A DNA stretch of 11,499 bases from an uncultured Desulfobacterales bacterium. GTDB taxonomy: Bacteria; Desulfobacterota; Desulfobulbia; Desulfobulbales; Desulfocapsaceae. A model generated the notes under the pieces. That model was not told where the DNA came from. It worked only from the letters and a program-made list of their open reading frames with translations, and ran no database searches. Made by a program: the position numbers and the translations under genes. The DNA lies in NCBI GenBank assembly GCA_937915545.1, contig CALGIJ010000032.1, forward strand, positions 1 to 11,499, written 5' to 3'. Below are positions 1 through 4,661 of the stretch, piece by piece (within the stretch, counting starts at the first letter, position 1; each line of letters starts with the position of its first letter).

Positions 1-2
1 GG

Positions 3-44
3 CCGAAGGAGGGCATGTACCCCAACATCAGGATCTTCCCGTGA
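3..44 (+). CDS. 3' end of an unidentified gene (partial)
   Basis: The plus frame starting at base 3 reads PKEGMYPNIRIFP and stops at TGA 42-44. All thirteen sense codons end in G or C, which fits the third-position bias of the confident genes here. The minus strand shows nothing better in this stretch. Only 13 residues are visible, so no function can be given. It would converge with the minus-strand usp gene at 273-1211. It could be a chance open frame, because high GC alone gives some GC3 bias. Confidence 0.35.
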   Translation, partial: PKEGMYPNIRIFP

Positions 45-79
45 GAGAGGCGGGGATGGACCGGAGGGCGGGCGTTTCG

Positions 80-108
80 TGCCGGGGGGCGGCACTTCGC
101 CCCCGGTA
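80..108 (+). other. GC-rich hairpin after the partial gene
   Basis: The arms TGCCGGGGG (80-88) and CCCCCGGTA (100-108) pair over 9 positions with one G-U pair and enclose an 11-nt loop. The hairpin lies 35 nt after the stop at 44. No T-run follows on the plus strand, so it is not a classical intrinsic terminator. It may mark the transcript end of the partial gene or be a by-product of high GC. A competing small stem (GTGCC/GGCAC, 79-83 with 91-95) overlaps it. Confidence 0.25.
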
Positions 109-195
109 GCGATGACGCCGCAGCGCTCGCTGCGCAGCAGGGACTGTCCCGTCTGTTGACGGAGCGTGGGTGGCGGGTCGAGGTTGGGCCGTGAG

Positions 196-247
196 GAAAG
201 AACAAACCCGTTGACCATCGTCGACCGGCCGCGGCCGGCCGACGATG
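196..247 (-). terminator. Possible terminator of the usp gene
   Basis: Bases 216-247 form a near-perfect 32-nt palindrome. The outer arms are CATCGTCG (216-223) and CGACGATG (240-247), the inner arms come from a perfect 14-nt palindrome at 225-238, and there is one mismatch at 224/239. It begins 25 nt beyond the usp stop (273) on the minus strand. Downstream on that strand the sequence is T-rich (GGGTTTGTTCTTTCC), but the run starts several bases after the stem and is interrupted. This fits a weak intrinsic terminator. The plus direction has no T-run. Confidence 0.4.
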
Positions 248-272
248 CCTACGGGTGAACGAAGGGCGCCGC

Positions 273-1211
273 TCAGGCGACGATGCACAGGGCGCGGTCT
301 TTGGCGAGCTGCGTCAGCTTGTTGGTGACCCGGCCCATGGCGAACTCGGTGACCTCGGAGATGCCGCGGCGACCGACGACGATGGTGCCATAGCCCTCCT
401 GCCGCGCTTCCTGAACGATGGCCGCGGCGCGACTGCGCACCGAGGTGATCACCTTGGCGGACAGGCGCTCGGCGTCGACATTGAGCCGTTTGAGGTGCGT
501 CTTGGCCAGCTGCATTGCTGGCTGGATCTCTTCTTCCGCCTCTTCCATGAGTTGGCGGCGATAGGCCTCGGGGAAGATGTCCTCGATCCCGGCTGAAGAG
601 ACGGCGATGCCGCGGATGGCGTGGAACAGGGTCATGTGGTTGTTGTCGCGGTTGAGCATGCTGCCGGCGTGCTTGACCGCCCTGAGACCGCCTTCGGAGG
701 AGTCGAGGGCAATGAGCACCTTCTCGGCGGTGGGCTTGCCGCCGATGAGCCACAGCGAGAAGGTGGAGGCGGCGCTCAGCACCTTGCTGGCGACGCTGCC
801 CATGGGCACCCCCTCTTCGCTGGACTTGCCGCGGCCGATAACGACGATATCGTAGCCCTGATGCGCCTCGGAGATGATGTCGCGGGCGATGCCCTCCTTC
901 TGCCGGCCGATCTTGGTGGTGATGTTCTCCGTGACGAAGCCGGCATCGCGCAACAGCTCGGAGGCGGTCTGCATGAAGACTTCGGCGAGAGACTCCTGCT
1001 GTTTCTCCCACAGGCGCAGGGATTCGATTTTCTTCTCCCAGGCCGGATCACGGCCGAGGTCCCAGAATACCTCGGGAACCTTGCTCATCACCTGGAACAG
1101 GACCACCTGCGCCCGGGAAGGCGGTGCCGCAGAGGCGACATAGCGCACCGCGTCCATCGATTGCTCCGAACCGTCCACCGTCAACAGGATTTTTTTACCT
1201 TTGTCTGCCAT
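273..1211 (-). CDS. Tandem UspA universal stress protein
   Basis: The product is a 312-residue cytoplasmic protein made of two consecutive Usp domains (about 6-158 and 161-312). Each opens with a hydrophobic strand and acidic residue typical of the fold (KKILLTVDGSE, EKVLIALDSSE). The family ATP-binding motif is G-2x-G-9x-G-(S/T). Domain 1 keeps G128, nine residues and G138-S139, but the first Gly is displaced (GRG at 126-128). Domain 2 keeps G280, G283 and G293 but has Arg294 where Ser/Thr is expected. The start chosen is ATG at 1211, preceded by GGAGG at 1224-1220 with an 8-nt spacer. A TTG codon at 1226 would add five residues but overlaps that ribosome site. Usp proteins respond to stress or energy limitation; the specific role is unknown. 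It is monocistronic and divergent from the potassium genes. Confidence 0.93.
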   Translation of the reverse strand: MADKGKKILLTVDGSEQSMDAVRYVASAAPPSRAQVVLFQVMSKVPEVFWDLGRDPAWEKKIESLRLWEKQQESLAEVFMQTASELLRDAGFVTENITTKIGRQKEGIARDIISEAHQGYDIVVIGRGKSSEEGVPMGSVASKVLSAASTFSLWLIGGKPTAEKVLIALDSSEGGLRAVKHAGSMLNRDNNHMTLFHAIRGIAVSSAGIEDIFPEAYRRQLMEEAEEEIQPAMQLAKTHLKRLNVDAERLSAKVITSVRSRAAAIVQEARQEGYGTIVVGRRGISEVTEFAMGRVTNKLTQLAKDRALCIVA

Positions 1212-1242
1212 GACTCTTTCCTCCAAGGGAATATGTAGTTGA

Positions 1243-1295
1243 TGCCGTCCGGTGGCCGCCAGCGGAGCACGATCCGGGGGGCGCTCCGGACGGCA
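1243..1295 (-). other. Inverted repeat in the usp leader
   Basis: TGCCGTCCGG (1243-1252) and CCGGACGGCA (1286-1295) are perfect 10-bp arms. A further AGCG/CGCT pair (1261-1264 with 1282-1285) lies inside. On the usp side the repeat ends 18 nt before the ribosome-binding site, so in RNA it would form a strong stem in the 5' untranslated region. No T-run follows on the minus strand. It may be a stabilising or regulatory hairpin or a DNA operator; which one cannot be told from sequence. Confidence 0.4.
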
Positions 1296-1315
1296 GGGTA
1301 TTTGCTGCAGCTATT

Positions 1316-1330
1316 CCAAAAGCGGTGCCA
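1316..1330 (-). promoter_or_regulatory. Sigma-54-like -24/-12 element upstream of usp
   Basis: Reading the minus strand, TGGCAC (1330-1325), five bases, then TTGG (1319-1316) resembles the sigma-54 consensus TGGCAC-N5-TTGC. The GC of the -12 box is GG here, a mismatch at a strongly conserved position. A transcript would start near 1305 and carry the 1243-1295 inverted repeat in its leader. A second TGGCAC on the plus strand (1345-1350) makes an inverted repeat around this site but lacks a matching -12 box. Confidence 0.2.
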
Positions 1331-1350
1331 GAACCATCGGAAAATGGCAC

Positions 1351-1902
1351 TTTCCAGGATATCGACCAGTTAGCCGGTGGCGACCTCTGCGGCACAGGGG
1401 GGAATCGGTCCGGGGATGGCGTCATTTCTGTGTGGATCAGGTGACAGTGATGTGGCGAAGAGGGAAACAGGCTGGATTACGGCTTTTTTCGCTGTCTCGG
1501 GAAAGTTACACCGCCTCTTCCCGTTCTGTCGCCTGTGCGATATCGGTAACAGCTCCGTGGCAAGGGAGGCAATGTCGCAGCGCTTTTTTCCTCCTGCCTT
1601 TGGCCATGGCGGGCTTTTAATGACATTGCTCGACGGAGCAAGACTCCTCCGTCGCCGTCGCATCGGGCCAAGCCCCGCCTCTCGACGTGCTCCTCGCCAC
1701 CACGTGGCAGGTGATCGACAGCCGCCAGGGGCCCGCCTGTCTGGCCGGGGCCTGAGCTCAGCCCTTGCCGGGGCACTCCCGTGTCGTGCACGGACAGGTC
1801 TTGCCCAATCCACAACCCGCATGCCCAGGCGCCCCGGGTCTCCCGGACGGGCCTTGCCTTTTCTTGGCGACGGTGGTAGCGTTGGCGGCGTGCAGAGGGA
1901 TA
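1351..1902. other. Intergenic stretch without a convincing gene
   Basis: Open frames on both strands here are rich in Arg, Pro, Ser and Gly, resemble no family I recognise, and have no ribosome-binding sites. Visible structure is limited to hairpins: CGACGGAG/CTCCGTCG (1631-1638 with 1647-1654), CGGGAA/TTCCCG (1498-1503 with 1518-1523) and GCCAC/GTGGC (about 1699-1711). Two T-runs (about 1483-1489 and 1582-1587) are not preceded by good stems. A promoter for the potassium leader should lie near the end of this stretch. The best candidate is weak: TTGCCT 1854-1859, a 17-nt gap, then TAGCGT 1877-1882. Confidence 0.5.
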
Positions 1903-1935
1903 CCGTCGCGGCCATCAGCTGCGGACGGCTCCCCC

Positions 1936-2059
1936 GCACAGCCGAATTCCCTCCGGTGGAGGGGAGCGGGGGAACCACGCACGTTGGGGCGTATCGCCGG
2001 GCAACCGGCGCAGGGCAATCTCTTCGGCCCAAGCCCGTCAGCTAACCTCGCAGGCTTCG
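1936..2059 (+). ncRNA. ydaO/yuaA-type cyclic di-AMP riboswitch
   Basis: The conserved aptamer blocks occur in order: GCCGAA (1941-1946), GGGGAACC (about 1969-1976), TTGGGG with TATC (1984-1995), AGGG (2012-2015), CCCGTCAGCTAACCTCG (2034-2050) and AGGC (2052-2055). The expected helices also form. P1 is AGCC 1940-1943 with GGCT 2053-2056. CCCTCC pairs with GGAGGG (1949-1954/1958-1963). GCGGGG 1966-1971 pairs with CCTCGC 2046-2051 with one G-U pair. GCCGG/CCGGC is closed by a GCAA tetraloop (1996-2009). GGGC pairs with GCCC (2013-2016/2027-2030). A long-range GGGC 1987-1990 with GCCC 2033-2036 is also possible. This class binds c-di-AMP and usually turns expression off. Position and strand place it in the leader of the ktrB-ktrA operon, a known target type for this class. 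Confidence 0.93.
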
Positions 2060-2061
2060 AG

Positions 2062-2105
2062 GGAAAAGCGCCTTTCTCCTCATCGAGGGCTTTTCCGGTC
2101 TCTTT
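2062..2105 (+). terminator. Possible riboswitch expression platform
   Basis: GGAAAAGC (2062-2069) and GCTTTTCC (2089-2096) pair perfectly over 8 bp just after the aptamer, followed by the loosely T-rich GGTCTCTTT (2097-2105). This could be a ligand-controlled terminator, though the U-tract is poor. A second hairpin, CCTCG 2046-2050 with CGAGG 2058-2062, uses bases needed for aptamer helices and would exclude the folded aptamer. It also touches the first base of the 2062 stem, so a switch between these folds is plausible. Confidence 0.35.
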
Positions 2106-2378
2106 CGAGGGGATATGCCATGTGTCGCCTTTCTCGTTGGTGGGGCTGGGTCGCGCTCCACCTTTCCTCCGACTCCTTGTTTTTCCTTCTCAAAACAACC
2201 TCCTGCCGCCTTTCGCACGCAACTGGGGATGGATATCCCCCCGCGGCGCGGAGGGGTGATCTCTGCGGGAACGCAGTCTTTGCGGGGCGCCCCGGCAGTC
2301 TGCTCGACGCAGCCATTAGCGTACGCCTCGCTGGCGGCGAGAGGGCGCAGTGACGGCCAGCCCAGTTCAACGAATTCC
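2106..2378 (+). other. Long structured leader of ktrB
   Basis: About 270 nt separate the riboswitch platform from the ktrB start. The second half is strongly self-complementary. CCCCCCGC pairs with GCGGaGGGG (2237-2244 with 2248-2256, one bulged A). CTGCG-GGAA-CGCAG (2263-2276) is a GNRA-type tetraloop hairpin. GGGGCGCCCC is a palindrome near 2284. CTCGC/GCGAG lies near 2327-2341, close to the start codon. An open frame of 77 codons (2120-2353) has GAGGGG (2107-2112) at good spacing, but its third positions are less G/C-biased than the real genes. The ktrB frame is also open back to 2115. Confidence 0.4.
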
Positions 2379-3755
2379 ATGAACGCTCTCAAAAAACCCT
2401 GGCAGCTGAGCCCCGCCACCCTGGTGCTGCTCAGCTTTGTCGTGCTCATCGCCTGCGGCTCGCTGTTCCTCAAGCTCGAGGTCTCGACCGTGTCGGGCGA
2501 GTTCCCCTGGATCGACGCCATCTTCACCGCCACCTCGGCGGTGTGCGTCACCGGCCTGGTCGTGGTCGACACCGGCTCCCACTTCACGTTCCTCGGACAG
2601 CTGGTCATCCTGGCCCTGGTGCAGCTCGGCGGCCTCGGGGTGATGACCGTCTCGGTGGCCCTCTTTACCTGGATCGGGCGCGCCGTCTCCCTGCGCAACC
2701 GCCTGGCCATGCAGGATCTTTTCGCCCATACCCCGCGCCGCGACATCTACCGTCTGGTGCGGCACGTGCTGCTCTTCACCTTCGGCGCCGAGTTCCTCGG
2801 CGCCGCGCTGCTGACCTTGCACTTCAGCGGCCACATGCCGTTTGCCAAGGCAGTCTATTACGGGGTCTTTCATGCCGTCTCCGCCTTCTGCAACGCCGGC
2901 TTTGCCTTGTTCGCCGATGGCCTGCCGCGCTATGCCGGCAGCTGGCTGGTCAACCTCGTCATCTGCCTGCTGATCGTCGTCGGCGGCATCGGCTTTCCGG
3001 TGCTCTACGACCTCCATGCCCGCTATCTGGCCCGGAAAAACCGCACGGCGCGCCTCTCGCTGCAGACCCGCACGGTGCTGGTCACCACCGCCCTGCTCAT
3101 CGTCGGCGGGGCGGTGATGTTCGCCCTGCTTGAGGTTCCGGGCACGGTGATGGCCGAGCGCTCCCTCTCCGAGTGGCTGCTCATCCCCCTCTTCCAGTCG
3201 ATCACCTGCCGCACGGCGGGATTCAATACGGTGGATATCGGCGCCCTGCGCGAGGTGACAATCGTTATGATGATCCTGCTCATGTTCGTCGGCGCCTCGC
3301 CCGGCTCCTGCGGCGGCGGCATCAAGACCACCACCCTGGCGACGCTGGCCCTGTTCACCGTAAGCCGCATCAGGCACCAGCGGCGGGTCAACCTCTTCAG
3401 GAAGAGTCTGCCCGAGGCGACGGTGGCCAGGGCGATGTCTCTGGTAGTGCTCTCCACGGCGCTGATCGTCCTGGTCACCTTCATGCTGCTGCTCAGCGAC
3501 ACCTTCGTCGATGTTCCCGGAGATCACCCCCAGGCGAAGATCAACGCCCTGCAGTACCTCTTCGAGACTGTTTCGGCCTTCGCCACCGTCGGCCTGTCGA
3601 CGGGCATCACCGCCTCGCTCTCCACCTGGGACAAGGCCTGGATCATCGTTATGATGCTCGTCGGGCGGGTCGGGGTGCTGACCTTTTCCTATGTCATCGT
3701 CGGCAATGCCGTCGGCGGCAAGGAGTACGCGGAAGAAAATCTCATGATCGGCTGA
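2379..3755 (+). CDS. ktrB: KtrB/TrkH-family potassium uptake channel subunit
   Basis: This is a 458-residue inner-membrane protein with the four-fold M1-P-M2 architecture of the Trk/Ktr/HKT superfamily. The four pore loops with their selectivity-filter glycines are visible: TSAVCVTGL (G59), AFCNAGF (G174), CRTAGF (G281) and AFATVGL (G405). The conserved GASPGSCGGGIKTTT segment is at 305-319. The length is close to KtrB and shorter than E. coli TrkH. With KtrA it should take up K+, in known homologues coupled to Na+. The start at 2379 (MNALKKPWQL) puts the first membrane helix at about residue 12, as usual, but no clear Shine-Dalgarno precedes it. The frame is open to ATG 2115, yet the extra 88 residues look untypical of the family. 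The ydaO riboswitch lies upstream on the same strand. ktrA follows 13 nt after the stop. Confidence 0.95.
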   Translation: MNALKKPWQLSPATLVLLSFVVLIACGSLFLKLEVSTVSGEFPWIDAIFTATSAVCVTGLVVVDTGSHFTFLGQLVILALVQLGGLGVMTVSVALFTWIGRAVSLRNRLAMQDLFAHTPRRDIYRLVRHVLLFTFGAEFLGAALLTLHFSGHMPFAKAVYYGVFHAVSAFCNAGFALFADGLPRYAGSWLVNLVICLLIVVGGIGFPVLYDLHARYLARKNRTARLSLQTRTVLVTTALLIVGGAVMFALLEVPGTVMAERSLSEWLLIPLFQSITCRTAGFNTVDIGALREVTIVMMILLMFVGASPGSCGGGIKTTTLATLALFTVSRIRHQRRVNLFRKSLPEATVARAMSLVVLSTALIVLVTFMLLLSDTFVDVPGDHPQAKINALQYLFETVSAFATVGLSTGITASLSTWDKAWIIVMMLVGRVGVLTFSYVIVGNAVGGKEYAEENLMIG

Positions 3756-3768
3756 ACGGGAGGAGGCG

Positions 3769-4425
3769 ATGAAGAAATACGCGGTGATCGGCCTGGGCAA
3801 CTTCGGTTTCCACGCCGCCAGGGCCTTGGGTGGCGAGGGCAACGAGGTGATCGCCATCGACATCGACCGGGCCAAGGTGCAGGCAGTGGCCCCCTACGCC
3901 ACCGAGGCGCTGGTGCTCGATGCCATGGACAAGGACGCCCTGCATTCGCTGGGGCTCGAGGAGATGGAGGCGGTGGTGGTGTCCACCGGCACGAGCATCA
4001 GCGTCAGCGTCATGATCTGCCTCTACCTCGGCGAGCTCGGTGTGCGGCGCATCCTTGCCAAGGCCCTCGACGAGGATCACGAGAAGATCCTCCTGCGCGT
4101 CGGCGCCACCGAGGTGGTGCATCCCGAGCGCGATATGGCGGTGCGCGTCGCCCGCGGCCTGACCCGTCCCAACCTCCTCGATTTTATTCCCCTGTCTGCG
4201 GAATTCGAGCTCGTGCAGATCGAGGCGCCGGCGCAGTTCGTCGGTAAAAGCCTGAGGGAGCTCGACCTGCGCGCCAGGTACGACGCCCATGTCATCGCCA
4301 TCAGGCATGCCAGCGACAACGGCTTCATGCTCATTCCCCCGGCCGGCTACACCATCGGCGCCGAGGACATCCTTGTCGTGCTTGGCAAGAGCGCCGACCT
4401 GCGTCGCGCCAATTTCCTCCGCTAG
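3769..4425 (+). CDS. ktrA: KtrA/TrkA-type RCK regulator of K+ uptake
   Basis: This is a 218-residue cytoplasmic gating subunit. The N-terminal RCK domain (about 1-135) starts with the Rossmann motif MKKYAVIGLGNFG (G8, G10, G13) and has acidic D31 at the end of the second strand, as in nucleotide-binding RCK_N domains (ATP/ADP or NAD(H)). The RCK_C domain (about 143-218) follows, with FELVQIEAP at 146-154 and DILVVLG at about 201-207. A single RCK_N-RCK_C unit is the KtrA plan; E. coli TrkA is a duplicated protein about twice as long. A GGGAGGAGG ribosome site (3758-3766) precedes ATG 3769. It sits 13 nt after ktrB and surely shares its transcript. In Gram-positive KtrA homologues the RCK_C domain binds c-di-AMP, which would fit the upstream riboswitch; binding here is inferred, not shown. 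Confidence 0.95.
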   Translation: MKKYAVIGLGNFGFHAARALGGEGNEVIAIDIDRAKVQAVAPYATEALVLDAMDKDALHSLGLEEMEAVVVSTGTSISVSVMICLYLGELGVRRILAKALDEDHEKILLRVGATEVVHPERDMAVRVARGLTRPNLLDFIPLSAEFELVQIEAPAQFVGKSLRELDLRARYDAHVIAIRHASDNGFMLIPPAGYTIGAEDILVVLGKSADLRRANFLR

Positions 4426-4441
4426 GATTGTCGCGACGTCG

Positions 4442-4461
4442 TCCGGGAGGTTTCTCCCGGA
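4442..4461 (+). other. Perfect 8-bp hairpin after ktrA
   Basis: TCCGGGAG (4442-4449) and CTCCCGGA (4454-4461) enclose a GTTT loop, 16 nt beyond the ktrA stop. The stem is strong, but no T-run follows on either strand. It probably protects or helps end the ktrBA transcript. Confidence 0.4.
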
Positions 4462-4511
4462 AGGATCGGGCATGACGCGGTCGTTGTCGACAGGGCAGCT
4501 TTCGTCCTTCT

Positions 4512-4558
4512 CGCCCGCCTTGGGAGAGGGCTCGGGCAGTATCGCCGGGCGGCTTTTT
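4512..4558 (+). terminator. Candidate intrinsic terminator between ktrA and the carboxylase genes
   Basis: CGCCCG (4512-4517) can pair with CGGGCG (4546-4551), immediately followed by GC and five T residues (4554-4558). The loop is 28 nt and contains an alternative partner (CGGGC 4533-4537), so the fold is uncertain. Its place between two plus-strand operons supports the call. Confidence 0.35.
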
Positions 4559-4563
4559 CCCGT

Positions 4564-4591
4564 TTGCAGAAGCATTGATACCGGTTATCAT
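4564..4591 (+). promoter_or_regulatory. Candidate promoter with overlapping palindromic operator
   Basis: TTGCAG (4564-4569), a 16-nt spacer and TATCAT (4586-4591, five of six matches to the -10 consensus) form a plausible housekeeping promoter. The start would be near 4598 and the leader about 64 nt. The 15-nt near-palindrome TGATACCGGTTATCA (4576-4590, one mismatched pair) fills the spacer and overlaps the -10 box, where a repressor would act. The regulator is not encoded in the window. Confidence 0.4.
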
Positions 4592-4661
4592 TTTAGCAAA
4601 TGAATGCCGCGGCGGCACATGCCGGCGGCTCTTTCCTCGCCAATTCTTTCGGGAGATTTCC

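Noticed and set aside
1480..1590. T-runs near 1483-1489 and 1582-1587 as terminators.
   Set aside because: No stable GC stem directly precedes either run on the plus strand, and no gene ends nearby.
1370..2045. Open frames of about 220 codons on both strands between usp and the riboswitch.
   Set aside because: Their compositions are Arg/Pro/Gly/Ser-rich with no recognisable domain, they lack ribosome-binding sites, and they mirror each other as expected for GC-rich DNA. The plus frame also runs into the riboswitch aptamer.
2115..2378. N-terminal extension of 88 residues on KtrB.
   Set aside because: The extra part is untypical of the family, the ribosome site is only 2 nt from ATG 2115, and the first normal helix begins just after ATG 2379. 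It is kept only as an alternative in the findings.
4575..4661. TTG start at 4575 for the carboxyltransferase.
   Set aside because: It falls inside the candidate promoter and operator, has no ribosome site, and adds residues not seen in the family; ATG 4662 has a good GGGAG site.
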